The translations under genes were made by a program, and so were the position numbers. The notes under the pieces were generated by a model that saw only the letters and a program-made list of their open reading frames with translations, was not told the origin of the DNA and did no database searches. From Eledone cirrhosa (Eukaryota > Mollusca > Cephalopoda > Octopoda > Eledonidae), in assembly GCA_964016885.1 (NCBI GenBank), contig OZ024759.1, positions 2,555,001-2,619,000 on the forward strand: a stretch of 64,000 nucleotides of DNA, in the 5' to 3' direction. Shown piece after piece: positions 48,473 to 62,300 of this stretch (the first letter of the stretch is position 1; the number at the start of each line of letters is the position of its first letter).

Positions 48473-51400
48473 CTATTTCACCCATGTTTCTCCTTCCTTA
48501 CTATTTGAGGTAACAAAGAGGTTAAAGTTCTGTTTCACCCATGTATCTCCCTCTTTATTAGTTGAGGTAACACAGAGGTTAAAGTTCTGTTTCACCCATG
48601 TTTCTCCCTCCTCACTAGTTGAGGTAACAAAGACGTTAAAGTTCTGTTTCAGCCATGTTTCTACCTCCTCACTAGTTGAGGTAACAAATAGGTTAAAGTT
48701 CTGTTTCACCCATGTTTCTTCCTCCTCATTAGTTGAGGTAACAAAGAGGTTAAAGTTCTGTTTCAACCATGTTTCTACCTCCTCACTAGTTGAGGTAACA
48801 AAGAGGTTAAAGTTCTGTTTCACCCATGTTTCTCCTCCTCACTAGTTGAGGTAACAAAGAGGTTAAAGTTCTGTTTCACCCATGTTTCTCCTTCCTTACT
48901 AGTTGAGGTAACAAAGAGGTTAAAGTTCTGTTTCACCCAAGTTTCTACCTTCCTCACTAGTTGAGGTAACAAAGAGGTTAGAGTTCTGTTTCACCCATAT
49001 TTCTACCTCCTCACTATTTGAGGTAACAAAGAAGTTAAAGTTCTGTTTCACCCATGTTTCAACCTCCTCATTATTTGAGGTAACAAAGAGGATAAAGTTC
49101 TGTTTCACCCATGTTTCTCCCTCCTCACTATTAGAGGTAACAAAGAGGTTAAAGTTCTGTTTCACCGATGGTTCTACCTCCTCACTAGTTGAGGTAACAA
49201 AGAGGTTAGAGTTCTGTTTCAGCCCTGTTTCTACCTCCTCACTATTTGAGGTAACAAAGAAATTAAAGTTCAGTTTCACCCATGTTTCTCCCTCCTCACT
49301 AGTTGAGGTAACAAAGATGTTAGAGTTCTGTTTCACCCATGTTTCTACATCCTTATAAGTTGAGGTAACAAAGAGGTTAAAGTTCTGTTTCACCCATGTT
49401 TCTACCTCCTCACTAGTTGAGGTAACAAAGAGGTTAAAGTTCTGTTTAACCCATGTTTCTAGCTTCCTCACTAGTTGAGGTAACAAAGAGGTTAAAGTTC
49501 TGTTTCACCCATGTTTCTACCCCCTCAATAGTTGAGGTAACAAAGAGGTTAAAGTTCTGTTTCACCCATGTTACTACCTCCTCACTAGTTGAGGTAACAA
49601 AGAGGTTAAAGTCCTGTTTCACCCATGTTTCTACCTCCTCACTAGTTGAGATTACAAAGAGGATAAAGTTCTGTTTCATCCATGTTTCTACCTCCTTACT
49701 AGTTGAGGTAACAAAGAGGTTAAAGTTCTGTTTCACCCATGTTTATACCTCCTCACTGGTTGAGGTAACAAAGAGGTTAAACTTCTGTTTAACCCACGTT
49801 TCTACCTTCCTCACTAGTTGAGGTAACAAAGAGGTTAAAGTTCTGTTTCACCCATGTTTCTTACTCCTCACTAGTTGAGGTAACAAAGAGGTTAAAGTTC
49901 TGTTTCACTCATATTTCTACCTCCTCACTAGTTGAGGTAACAAAGAGGTTAAAGTTCTGTTTCACCCATGTTCCTCCCTCCTCTCTAGTTGAGGTAACAA
50001 AGAGGTTAAAGTTCTGTTTCACCCATGTTTCTACCTCCTCACTATTTGAGGTAACAAAGAGGTTAAAGTTCTGTTTCACCCATGTTTCTCCCTCCTCGCT
50101 AGTTGAGGTAACAAAGAGGTTAAAGTTCTGTTTCACCCATCTTTCTCCCCCCTCACTAGTTGAGGTAACAAAGAGGTTATAGTTCTGTTCCACCCATGTT
50201 TCTCCCCCCTCACTAGTTGAGGTAACAAAGAGGTTAAAGTTCAGTTTCACCCATGTTTCTCCCCCCTCACTAGTTGAGGTAACAAAGAGGTTAAAGTTCT
50301 GTTTCACCCATGTTTCTCCATCCTCACTAGTTGAGGTAAGAAAGAGGTTAAAGTTCTGTTTCACCCATGTTCCTCCCTCCTCTCTAGTTGAGGTAACAAA
50401 GAGATTAAAGTTCAGTTTCACCCATGTTTCTCCCTCCTCACTAGTTAAGGTAACAAAGAGGTTAAAGTTCTGTTTCACCCATGTTTCTACCTCCTCACTA
50501 GTTGAGGTAACAAAGAGGTTAAAGTTCTGTTTCACCCATATTTCTACCTCCTCACTAGTTGAGGTAACAAAGAGGTTAAAGTTCTGTTTCACCCATGTTC
50601 TTCCCTCCTCTCTAGTTGAGGTAACAAAGAGGTTAAAGTTCTGTTTCACCCATGTTTGTCCCTCCTCACTAGTTGAGGTAACAAAGAGGTTAAAGTTCTG
50701 TTTCACCCATGTTTCTACCTCCTCACTATTTGAGGTAACAAAGAGGTTAAAGTTCTGTTTCACCCATGTTTCTCCCACCTCGCTAGTTGAGGTAACAAAG
50801 AGGTTAAAGTTCTGTTTCACCCATCTTTCTCCCCCCTCACTAGGTGAGGTAACAAAGAGGTTATAGTTCTGTTCCACCCATGTTTCTCCCCCCTCACTAG
50901 TTGAGGTAACAAAGATGTTAAAGTTCAGTTTCACCCATGTTTCTCCCTCCTCACTATTAGAGGTAACAAAGAGGTTAAAGTTCTGTTTCACCCATGTTTC
51001 TACCTCCTCACTAGTTGAGGTAACAAAGAGGTTTGAGTTCTCTTTCACCCCTGTTTCTACCTCCTCACTATTTGAGGTAACAATGAAGTTAAAGTTCAGT
51101 TTCACCCATGTTTCTCCCTCCTCACTAGTTGAGGTAACAAAGAGGTTAGAGTTCTGTTTCACCCATGTTTCTACATCCTTATAAGTTGAGGTAACAAAGA
51201 GGTTAAAGTTCTGTTTCACCCATGTTTCTACCTCCTCACTAGTTGAGGTAACATAGAGGTTAAAGTTCTGTTTCACCCATGTTTCTACCTCCTCAATAGT
51301 AGAGGTAACAAAGAGGTTAAAGTTCTGTTTCACCCATGTTTCTACCTCCTCACTAGTTGAGGTAACAAAGAGGTTAAAGTCCTGTTTCACCCATGTTTCT

Positions 51401-52007
51401 ACCTCCTCAATAGTTGAGATAACAAAGAGGTTATAGTTCTGTTTCACCCATGTTTCTACCTCCTCACTATTTGAGGTAACAAAGAGGTTAAAGTTCTGTT
51501 TCACCCATGTTTCTCCCTCCTCGCTAGTTGAGGTAACAAAGAGGTTAAAGTTCTGTTTCACCCATCTTTCTCCCCCCTCACTAGTTGAGGTAACAAAGAG
51601 GTTATAGTTCTGTTCCACCCATGTTTCTCCCCCCTCACTAGTTGAGGTAACAAAGAGGTTAAAGTTCAGTTCACCCATGTTTCTCCCTCCTCACTATTAG
51701 AGGTAACAAAGAGGTTAAAGTTCTGTTTCACCCATGTTTCTACCTCCTCACTAGTTGAGGTAACAAAGAGGTTAGAGTTCTCTTTCACCCCTGTTTCCAC
51801 CTCCTCACTATTTGAGGTAACAAAGAAGTTAAAGTTCAGTTTCACCCATGTTTCTCCCTCCTCACTATTTGAGGTAACAAAGAGGTTAAAGTTCTGTTTC
51901 ACCCATGTTTCTACATCCTCACTAGTTGAGGTAACAAAGAGGTTAAAGTTCTGTTTCACCCATGTTTCTCCATACTCACTAGTTGAGGTAACAAAGAGGG
52001 TAAAGTT
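48473..52007 (+). repeat. Zone B HOR unit 2 (3,535 bp, about 62 monomers)
   Basis: The constant part runs to about 49,486 and has the same length (1,013 bp) as in unit 1. The variable part is longer and carries TTTATACC, TTTCTTACTCC, CATCTTTCTCCC, CTGTTCCACCC, TTCAGTTTC and TTTGAGTTCTC monomers. About 2.45 kb of it (48,990-51,440) recurs at 55,776-58,226, offset 6,786 bp. The variable part contains an exceptionally good splice-donor-like change, GAGGTAAGAAAG, near 50,334. Confidence 0.8.
49909..51678 (-). other. 589-codon open frame made of satellite (probably not a gene)
   Basis: This is the longest open frame in the window, about 31 tandem copies of a 19-residue repeat like ETWVKQNFNLFVTSTSEEV. 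It opens just after a 1-bp loss (TTCAGTTCACCC near 51,668), which moves the stop-free frame into register with an ATG. The repeat is 57 bp = 19 codons and its consensus has no stop in this frame, so length alone is no evidence of coding. No signal peptide, domain, start context or flanking gene structure is seen. Common variants alter residues freely (G/V, T/N, F/S). The plus strand over the same DNA is also largely open. It would be a repetitive protein if translated, but I infer it is not. Confidence 0.25.
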
Positions 52008-55000
52008 CTATTTCACCCATGTTTCTCCTTCCTTACTATTTGAGGTAACAAAGAGGTTAAAGTTCTGTTTCACCCATGTATCTCCCTCTTTATTAGTTGA
52101 GGTAACACAGAGGTTAAAGTTCTGTTTCACCCATGTTTCTCCCTCCTCACTAGTTGAGGTAACAAAGACGTTAAAGTTCTGTTTCAGCCATGTTTCTACC
52201 TCCTCACTAGTTGAGGTAACAAATAGGTTAAAGTTCTGTTTCACCCATGTTTCTTCCTCCTCATTAGTTGAGGTAACAAAGAGGTTAAAGTTCTGTTTCA
52301 ACCATGTTTCTACCTCCTCACTAGTTGAGGTAACAAAGAGGTTAAAGTTCTGTTTCACCCATGTTTCTCCTCCTCACTAGTTGAGGTAACAAAGAGGTTA
52401 AAGTTCTGTTTCACCCATGTTTCTCCTTCCTTACTAGTTGAGGTAACAAAGAGGTTAAAGTTCTGTTTCACCCAAGTTTCTACCTTCCTCACTAGTTGAG
52501 GTAACAAAGAGGTTAGAGTTCTGTTTCACCCATATTTCTACCTCCTCACTATTTGAGGTAACAAAGAAGTTAAAGTTCTGTTTCACCCATGTTTCAACCT
52601 CCTCATTATTTGAGGTAACAAAGAGGATAAAGTTCTGTTTCACCCATGTTTCTCCCTCCTCACTATTAGAGGTAACAAAGAGGTTAAAGTTCTGTTTAAC
52701 CCATGTTTCTAGCTTCCTCACTAGCTGAGGTAACAAAGAGGTTAAAGTTCTGTTTCACCCATGTTTCTACCCCCTCAATAGTTGAGGTAACAAAGAGGTT
52801 AAAGTTCTGTTTCACCCATGTTACTACCTCCTCACTAGTTGAGGTAACAAAGAGGTTAAAGTCCTGTTTCACCCATGTTTCTACCTCCTCACTAGTTGAG
52901 ATTACAAAGAGGTTAAAGTTCTGTTTCATCCATGTTTCTACCTCCTTACTAGTTGAGGTAACAAAGAGGTTAAAGTTCTGTTTCACCCATGTTTATACCT
53001 CCTCACTGGTTGAGGTAACAAAGAGGTTAAACTTCTGTTTAACCCACGTTTCTACCTTCCTCACTAGTTGAGGTAACAAAGAGGTTAAAGTTCTGTTTCA
53101 CCCATGTTTCTTACTCCTCACTAGTTGAGGTAACAAAGAGGTTAAAGTTCTGTTTCACTCATATTTCTACCTCCTCACTAGTTGAGGTAACAAAGAGGTT
53201 AAAGTTCTGTTTCACCCATGTTCCTCCCTCCTCGCTAGTTGAGGTAACAAAGAGGTTAAAGTTCTGTTTCACCCATCTTTCTCCCTCCTCATTAGTTGAG
53301 GTAACAAAGAGGTTAAAGTTCTGTTTCACCCATGTTTCTACCTCCTCACTAGTTGAGGTACCAAAGAGGTTAGAGTTCTGTTTCACCCATGTTTCTACAT
53401 CCTTATAAGTTGAGGTAACAAGAGGTTAAAGTTCTGTTTCACCCATGTTTCTACCTCCTCACTAGTTGCGGTAACAAAGAGGTTAAAGTTCTGTTTAACC
53501 CATGTTTCTACCTTCCTCACTAGTTGAGGTAACAAAGAGGTTAAAGTTCTGTTTCACCCATGATTCTACCTCCTCAATAGTTGAGGTAACAAAGAGGTTA
53601 AAGTTCTGTTTCACCCATGTTACTACCTCCTCACTAGTTGAGGTAACAAAGAGGTTAAAGTCCTGTTTCACCCATGTTTCTACCTCCTCAATAGTTGAGA
53701 TTACAAAGAGGTTAAAGTTCTGTTTCATCCATGTTTCTACCTCCTCACTAGTTGAGGTAACAAAGAGGTTAAAGTTCTGTTTCACCCATGTTTCTACCTC
53801 CTCACTAGTTGAAGTAACAAAGAGGTTAAACTTCTGTTTAACCCACGTTTCTACCTTCCTCACTAGTTGAGGTAACAAAGAGGTTAAAGTTCTGTTTCAG
53901 CCATGTTTCTACCTCCTCAATAGTTGAGGTAACAAAGAGGTTAAAGTTCTGTTTCACCCATGTTTCTACCTCCTCACTAGTTGAGGTAACAAAGAGGTTA
54001 AAGTTCTGTTTCACCCATATTTCTATCTCCTCACTAGTTGAGGTAACAAAGAGGTTAAAGTTCTGTTTCACCCATGTTCCTCCCTCCTCTCTAGTTGAGG
54101 TAACAAAGAGGTTAAAGTTCTGTTTCACCCATGTTTCTCCCTCCTCACTAGTTGAGGTAACAAAGAGGTTAAAGTTCTGTTTCACCCATGTTTCTACCTC
54201 CTCACTAGTTGAGGTAACAAAGAGGTTAGAATTCTGTTTAACCCACGTTTCTACCTTCCTCACTAGTTGAGGTAACAAAGAGGTTAAAGTTCTGTTTCAG
54301 CCATGTTTCTACCTCCTCAATAGTTGAGGTAACAAAGAGGTTAAAGTTCTGTTTCACCCATGTTTCTACCTCCTCACTAGTTGAGGTAACAAAGAGGTTA
54401 AAGTTCTGTTTCACCCATATTTCTACCTCCTCACTAGTTGAGGTAACAAAGAGGTTAAAGTTCTGTTTCACCCATGTTCCTCCCTCCTCTCTAGTTGAGG
54501 TAACAAAGAGGTTAAAGGTCTGTTTCACCCATGTTTCTCCCTCCTCACTAGTTGAGGTAACAAAGAGGTTAAAGTTCTGTTTCACCCATGTTTCTACCTC
54601 CTCACTATTTGAGGTAACAAAGAGGTTAAAGTTCTGTTTCACCCATGTTTCTCCCTCCTCGCTAGTTGAGGTAACAAAGAGGTTAAAGTTCTGTTTCACC
54701 CATCTTTCTCCCCCCTCACTAGTTGAGGTAACAAAGAGGTTATAGTTCTGTTCCACCCATGTTTCTCCCCCCTCACTAGTTGAGGTAACAAAGAGGTTAA
54801 AGTTCAGTTCACCCATGTTTCTCCCTCCTCACTATTAGAGGTAACAAAGAGGTTAAAGTTCTGTTTCACCCATGTTTCTACCTCCTCACTAGTTGAGGTA
54901 ACAAAGAGGTTAGAGTTCTCTTTCACCCCTGTTTCCACCTCCTCACTATTTGAGGTAACAAAGAAGTTAAAGTTCAGTTTCACCCATGTTTCTCCCTCCT

Positions 55001-55373
55001 CACTAGTTGAGGTAACAAAGAGGTTAAAGTTCTGTTTCACCCATGTTTCTACCTCCTCACTAGTTGAGGTAACAAAGAGGTTAAAGTTCTGTTTCACCCA
55101 TGTTTCTACCTCCTCAATAGTTGAGGTAACAAAGAGGTTAAAGTTCTGTTTCACCCATATTTCTACCTCCTCACTAGTTGAGGTAACAAAGAGGTTAAAG
55201 TCATGTTTCACCCATGTTTCTACCTCCTCAATAGTTGAGATTACAAAGAGGTTAAAGTTCTGTTTCACCCATGTTTCTCCATCCTCACTAGTTGAGGTAA
55301 CAAAGAGGTTAAAGTTCTGTTTCACCCATGTTTCTCCATACTCACTAGTTGAGGTAACAAAGAGGGTAAAGTT
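52008..55373 (+). repeat. Zone B HOR unit 3 (3,366 bp, about 59 monomers)
   Basis: The constant part is 285 bp (five monomers) shorter than in units 1 and 2: the sequence passes from ATTAGAGG straight to CTAGCTTCC near 52,710, skipping CACCGATGG through CTACATCCTTATAAG. The variable part resembles the variable part of unit 1 (53,838-54,278 matches 47,222-47,662) more than that of unit 2. Unit 3 therefore interrupts the sequence of closely related units 2 and 4. Confidence 0.78.
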
Positions 55374-58300
55374 CTATTTCACCCATGTTTCTCCTTCCTT
55401 ACTATTTGAGGTAACAAAGAGGTTAAAGTTCTGTTTCACCCATGTATCTCCCTCTTTATTAGTTGAGGTAACACAGAGGTTAAAGTTCTGTTTCACCCAT
55501 GTTTCTCCCTCCTCACTAGTTGAGGTAACAAAGACGTTAAAGTTCTGTTTCAGCCATGTTTCTACCTCCTCACTAGTTGAGGTAACAAATAGGTTAAAGT
55601 TCTGTTTCACCCATGTTTCTTCCTCCTCATTAGTTGAGGTAACAAAGAGGTTAAAGTTCTGTTTAAACCATGTTTCTACCTCCTCACTAGTTGAGGTAAC
55701 AAAGAGGTTAAAGTTCTGTTTCACCCATGTTTCTCCTCCTCACTAGTTGAGGTAACAAAGAGGTTAAAGTTCTGTTTCACCCATATTTCTACCTCCTCAC
55801 TATTTGAGGTAACAAAGAAGTTAAAGTTCTGTTTCACCCATGTTTCAACCTCCTCATTATTTGAGGTAACAAAGAGGATAAAGTTCTGTTTCACCCATGT
55901 TTCTCCCTCCTCACTATTAGAGGTAACAAAGAGGTTAAAGTTCTGTTTCACCGATGGTTCTACCTCCTCACTAGTTGAGGTAACAAAGAGGTTAGAGTTC
56001 TGTTTCAGCCCTGTTTCTACCTCCTCACTATTTGAGGTAACAAAGAAATTAAAGTTCAGTTTCACCCATGTTTCTCCCTCCTCACTAGTTGAGGTAACAA
56101 AGATGTTAGAGTTCTGTTTCACCCATGTTTCTACATCCTTATAAGTTGAGGTAACAAAGAGGTTAAAGTTCTGTTTCACCCATGTTTCTACCTCCTCACT
56201 AGTTGAGGTAACAAAGAGGTTAAAGTTCTGTTTAACCCATGTTTCTAGCTTCCTCACTAGTTGAGGTAACAAAGAGGTTAAAGTTCTGTTTCACCCATGT
56301 TTCTACCCCCTCAATAGTTGAGGTAACAAAGAGGTTAAAGTTCTGTTTCACCCATGTTACTACCTCCTCACTAGTTGAGGTAACAAAGAGGTTAAAGTCC
56401 TGTTTCACCCATGTTTCTACCTCCTCACTAGTTGAGATTACAAAGAGGATAAAGTTCTGTTTCATCCATGTTTCTACCTCCTTACTAGTTGAGGTAACAA
56501 AGAGGTTAAAGTTCTGTTTCACCCATGTTTATACCTCCTCACTGGTTGAGGTAACAAAGAGGTTAAACTTCTGTTTAACCCACGTTTCTACCTTCCTCAC
56601 TAGTTGAGGTAACAAAGAGGTTAAAGTTCTGTTTCACCCATGTTTCTTACTCCTCACTAGTTGAGGTAACAAAGAGGTTAAAGTTCTGTTTCACTCATAT
56701 TTCTACCTCCTCACTAGTTGAGGTAACAAAGAGGTTAAAGTTCTGTTTCACCCATGTTCCTCCCTCCTCTCTAGTTGAGGTAACAAAGAGGTTAAAGTTC
56801 TGTTTCACCCATGTTTCTACCTCCTCACTATTTGAGGTAACAAAGAGGTTAAAGTTCTGTTTCACCCATGTTTCTCCCTCCTCGCTAGTTGAGGTAACAA
56901 AGAGGTTAAAGTTCTGTTTCACCCATCTTTCTCCCCCCTCACTAGTTGAGGTAACAAAGAGGTTATAGTTCTGTTCCACCCATGTTTCTCCCCCCTCACT
57001 AGTTGAGGTAACAAAGAGGTTAAAGTTCAGTTTCACCCATGTTTCTCCCCCCTCACTAGTTGAGGTAACAAAGAGGTTAAAGTTCTGTTTCACCCATGTT
57101 TCTCCATCCTCACTAGTTGAGGTAACAAAGAGGTTAAAGTTCTGTTTCACCCATGTTCCTCCCTCCTCTCTAGTTGAGGTAACAAAGAGATTAAAGTTCA
57201 GTTTCACCCATGTTTCTCCCTCCTCACTAGTTAAGGTAACAAAGAGGTTAAAGTTCTGTTTCACCCATGTTTCTACCTCCTCACTAGTTGAGGTATCAAA
57301 GAGGTTAAAGTTCTGTTTCACCCATATTTCTACCTCCTCACTAGTTGAGGTAACAAAGAGGTTAAAGTTCTGTTTCACCCATGTTCTTCCCTCCTCTCTA
57401 GTTGAGGTAACAAAGAGGTTAAAGTTCTGTTTCACCCATGTTTGTCCCTCCTCACTAGTTGAGGTAACAAAGAGGTTAAAGTTCTGTTTCACCCATGTTT
57501 CTACCTCCTCACTATTTGAGGTAACAAAGAGGTTAAAGTTCTGTTTCACCCATGTTTCTCCCTCCTCGCTAGTTGAGGTAACAAAGAGGTTAAAGTTCTG
57601 TTTCACCCATCTTTCTCCCCCCTCACTAGTTGAGGTAACAAAGAGGTTATAGTTCTGTTCCACCCATGTTTCTCCCCCCTCACTAGTTGAGGTAACAAAG
57701 ATGTTAAAGTTCAGTTTCACCCATGTTTCTCCCTCCTCACTATTAGAGGTAACAAAGAGGTTAAAGTTCTGTTTCACCCATGTTTCTACCTCCTCACTAG
57801 TTGAGGTAACAAAGAGGTTTGAGTTCTCTTTCACCCCTGTTTCTACCTCCTCACTATTTGAGGTAACAATGAAGTTAAAGTTCAGTTTCACCCATGTTTC
57901 TCCCTCCTCACTAGTTGAGGTAACAAAGAGGTTAGAGTTCTGTTTCACCCATGTTTCTACATCCTTATAAGTTGAGGTAACAAAGAGGTTAAAGTTCTGT
58001 TTCACCCATGTTTCTACCTCCTCACTAGTTGAGGTAACAAAGAGGTTAAAGTTCTGTTTCACCCATGTTTCTACCTCCTCAATAGTTGAGGTAACAAAGA
58101 GGTTAAAGTTCTGTTTCACCCATGTTTCTACCTCCTCACTAGTTGAGGTAACAAAGAGGTTAAAGTCCTGTTTCACCCATGTTTCTACCTCCTCAATAGT
58201 TGAGATAACAAAGAGGTTAAAGTTCTGTTTCACCCATGTTTCTCCCTCCTCACTAGTTTAGGTAACAAAGAGGTTAAAGTTCTGTTTCACCCATGTTTCT

Positions 58301-59306
58301 ACCTCCTCACTATTTGAGGTAACAAAGAGGTTAAAGTTCTGTTTCACCCATGTTTCTCCTTCCTCGCTAGTTGAGGTAACAAAGAGGTTAAAGTTCTGTT
58401 TCACCCATGTTTCTACCTCCTCAATAGTTGAGGTAACAAAGAGGTTAAAGTTCTGTTTCACCCATGTTTCTACCTCCTCACTAGTTGAGGTAACAAAGAG
58501 GTTAAAGTCCTGTTTCACCCATGTTTCTACCTCCTCAATAGTTGAGATAACAAAGAGGTTAAAGTTCTGTTTCACCCATGTTTCTCCCTCCTCACTAGTT
58601 GAGGTAACAAAGAGGTTAAAGTTCTGTTTCACCCATGTTTCTACCTCCTCACTATTTGAGGTAACAAAGAGGTTAAAGTTCTGTTTCACCCATGTTTCTC
58701 CTTCCTCGCTAGTTGAGGTAACAAAGAGGTTAAAGTTCTGTTTCACCCATCTTTCTCCCCCCTCACTAGTTGAGGTAACAAAGAGGTTATAGTTCTGTTC
58801 CACCCATGTTTCTCCCCCCTCACTAGTTGAGGTAACAAAGAGGTTAAAGTTCAGTTCACCCATGTTTCTCCCTCCTCACTATTAGAGGTAACAAAGAGGT
58901 TAAAGTTCAGTTTCACCCATGTTTCTCCCTCCTCACTAGTTGAGGTAACAAAGAGGTTAAAGTTCTGTTTCACCCATGTTTCTACCTCCTCACTAGTTGA
59001 GGTAACAAAGAGGTTAAAGTTCTGTTTCACCCATGTTTCTACCTCCTCAATAGTTGAGGTAACAAAGAGGTTAAAGTTCTGTTTCACCCATATTTCTACC
59101 TCCTCACTAGTTGAGGTAACAAAGAGGTTAAAGTCCTGTTTCACCCATGTTTCTACCTCCTCAATAGTTGAGATTACAAAGAGGTTAAAGTTCTGTTTCA
59201 CCCATGTTTCTCCATCCTCACTAGTTGAGGTAACAAAGAGGTTAAAGTTCTGTTTCACCCATGTTTCTCCATACTCACTAGTTGAGGTAACAAAGAGGGT
59301 AAAGTT
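55374..59306 (+). repeat. Zone B HOR unit 4 (3,933 bp, 69 monomers)
   Basis: The constant part has lost two monomers plus 1 bp around 55,740-55,790. In the other units this region holds CTCCTTCCTTACTAG and CACCCAAGTTTC monomers. From 55,776 to 58,226 the unit follows unit 2 at offset 6,786 bp. An internal six-monomer duplication (58,071-58,260 against 58,413-58,602, 342 bp apart) includes GAGATAACAAAG twice. One member ends in GTTTAGG and the other in GTTGAGG. Confidence 0.8.
56695..58233 (-). other. 512-codon open frame made of satellite (probably not a gene)
   Basis: This is the counterpart of the 589-codon frame in HOR unit 4, displaced by 6,786 bp at its 3' end. It begins at a different monomer because the frame-setting 1-bp loss of the other copy is absent here. 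Different starts on near-identical DNA argue against a selected coding sequence. Its content is the same 19-residue repeat with W, V, K, Q, N and F conserved only to the extent that the DNA is. Confidence 0.22.
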
Positions 59307-62300
59307 CTATTTCACCCATGTTTCTCCTTCCTTACTATTTGAGGTAACAAAGAGGTTAAAGTTCTGTTTCACCCATGTATCTCCCTCTTTATTAGTTGAG
59401 GTAACACAGAGGTTAAAGTTCTGTTTCACCCATGTTTCTCCCTCCTCACTAGTTGAGGTAACAAAGACGTTAAAGTTCTGTTTCAGCCATGTTTCTACCT
59501 CCTCACTAGTTGAGGTAACAAATAGGTTAAAGTTCTGTTTCAACCATGTTTCTACCTCCTCACTAGTTGAGGTAACAAAGAGGTTAAAGTTCTGTTTCAC
59601 CCATGTTTCTCCTCCTCACTAGTTGAGGTAACAAAGAGGTTAAAGTTCTGTTTCACCCATGTTTCTCCTTCCTTACTAGTTGAGGTAACAAAGAGGTTAA
59701 AGTTCTGTTTCACCCAAGTTTCTACCTTCCTCACTAGTTGAGGTAACAAAGAGGTTAGAGTTCTGTTTCACCCATATTTCTACCTCCTCACTATTTGAGG
59801 TAACAAAGAAGTTAAAGTTCTGTTTCACCCATGTTTCAACCTCCTCATTATTTGAGGTAACAAAGAGGATAAAGTTCTGTTTCACCCATGTTTCTCCCTC
59901 CTCACTATTAGAGGTAACAAAGAGGTTAAAGTTCTGTTTCACCGATGGTTCTACCTCCTCACTAGTTGAGGTAACAAAGAGGTTAGAGTTCTGTTTCAGC
60001 CCTGTTTCTACCTCCTCACTATTTGAGGTAACAAAGAAATTAAAGTTCAGTTTCACCCATGTTTCTCCCTCCTCACTAGTTGAGGTAACAAAGATGTTAG
60101 AGTTCTGTTTCACCCATGTTTCTACATCCTTATAAGTTGAGGTAACAAAGAGGTTAAAGTTCTGTTTCACCCATGTTTCTACCTCCTCACTAGTTGAGGT
60201 AACAAAGAGGTTAAAGTTCTGTTTAACCCATGTTTCTAGCTTCCTCACTAGTTGAGGTAACAAAGAGGTTAAAGTTCTGTTTCACCCATGTTTCTACCCC
60301 CTCAATAGTTGAGGTAACAAAGAGGTTAAAGTTCTGTTTCACCCATGTTACTACCTCCTCACTAGTTGAGGTAACAAAGAGGTTAAAGTCCTGTTTCACC
60401 CATGTTTCTACCTCCTCACTAGTTGAGATTACAAAGAGGATAAAGTTCTGTTTAACCCACGTTTCTACCTTCCTCACTAGTTGAGGTAACAAAGAGGTTA
60501 AAGTTCTGTTTCACCCATGTTTCTTACTCCTCACTAGTTGAGGTAACAAAGAGGTTAAAGTTCTGTTTCACTCATATTTCTACCTCCTCACTAGTTGAGG
60601 TAAAAAAGAGGTTAAAGTTCTGTTTCACCCATGTTCCTCCCTCCTCTCTAGTTGAGGTAACAAAGAGGTTAAAGTTCTGTTTCACCCATGTTTCTACCTC
60701 CTCACTATTTGAGGTAACAAAGAGGTTAAAGTTCTGTTTCACCCATGTTTCTCCCTCCTCGCTAGTTGAGGTAACAAAGAGGTTAAAGTTCTGTTTCACC
60801 CATCTTTCTCCCCCCTCACTAGTTGAGGTAACAAAGAGGTTATAGTTCTGTTCCACCCATGTTTCTCCCCCCTCACTAGTTGAGGTAACAAAGAGGTTAA
60901 AGTTCAGTTTCACCCATGTTTCTCCCCCCTCACTAGTTGAGGTAACAAAGAGGTTAAAGTTCTGTTTCACCCATGTTTCTCCATCCTCACTAGTTGAGGT
61001 AACAAAGAGGTTAAAGTTCTGTTTCACCCATGTTCCTCCCTCCTCTCTAGTTGAGGTAACAAAGAGATTAAAGTTCAGTTTCACCCATGTTTCTCCCTCC
61101 TCACTAGTTAAGGTAACAAAGAGGTTAAAGTTCTGTTTCACCCATGTTTCTACCTCCTCACTAGTTGAGGTAACAAAGAGGTTAAAGTTCTGTTTCACCC
61201 ATGTTCTTCCCTCCTCTCTAGTTGAGGTAACAAAGAGGTTAAAGTTCTGTTTCACCCATGTTTGTCCCTCCTCACTAGTTGAGGTAACAAAGAGGTTAAA
61301 GTTCTGTTTCACCCATGTTTCTACCTCCTCACTATTTGAGGTAACAAAGAGGTTAAAGTTCTGTTTCACCCATGTTTCTCCCTCCTCGCTAGTTGAGGTA
61401 ACAAAGAGGTTAAAGTTCTGTTTCACCCATCTTTCTCCACCCTCACTAGTTGAGGTAACAAAGAGGTTATAGTTCTGTTCCACCCATGTTTCTCCCCCCT
61501 CACTAGTTGAGGTAACAAAGATGTTAAAGTTCAGTTTCACCCATGTTTCTCCCTCCTCACTATTAGAGGTAACAAAGAGGTTAAAGTTCTGTTTCACCCA
61601 TGTTTCTACCTCCTCACTAGTTGAGGTAACAAAGAGGTTTGAGTTCTCTTTCACCCCTGTTTCTACCTCCTCACTATTTGAGGTAACAATGAAGTTAAAG
61701 TTCAGTTTCACCCATGTTTCTCCCTCCTCACTAGTTGAGGTAACAAAGAGGTTAGAGTTCTGTTTCACCCATGTTTCTACATCCTTATAAGTTGAGGTAA
61801 CAAAGAGGTTAAAGTTCTGTTTCACCCATGTTTCTACCTCCTCACTAGTTGAGGTAACAAAGAGGTTAAAGTTCTGTTTCACCCATGTTTCTACCTCCTC
61901 AATAGTTGAGGTAACAAAGAGGTTAAAGTTCTGTTTCACCCATGTTTCTACCTCCTCACTAGTTGAGGTAACAAAGAGGTTAAAGTCCTGTTTCACCCAT
62001 GTTTCTACCTCCTCAATAGTTGAGATAACAAAGAGGTTAAAGTTCTGTTTCACCCATGTTTCTCCCTCCTCACTAGTTTAGGTAACAAAGAGGTTAAAGT
62101 TCTGTTTCACCCATGTTTCTACCTCCTCACTATTTGAGGTAACAAAGAGGTTAAAGTTCTGTTTCACCCATGTTTCTCCTTCCTCGCTAGTTGAGGTAAC
62201 AAAGAGGTTAAAGTTCTGTTTCACCCATGTTTCTACCTCCTCAATAGTTGAGGTAACAAAGAGGTTAAAGTTCTGTTTCACCCATGTTTCTACCTCCTCA

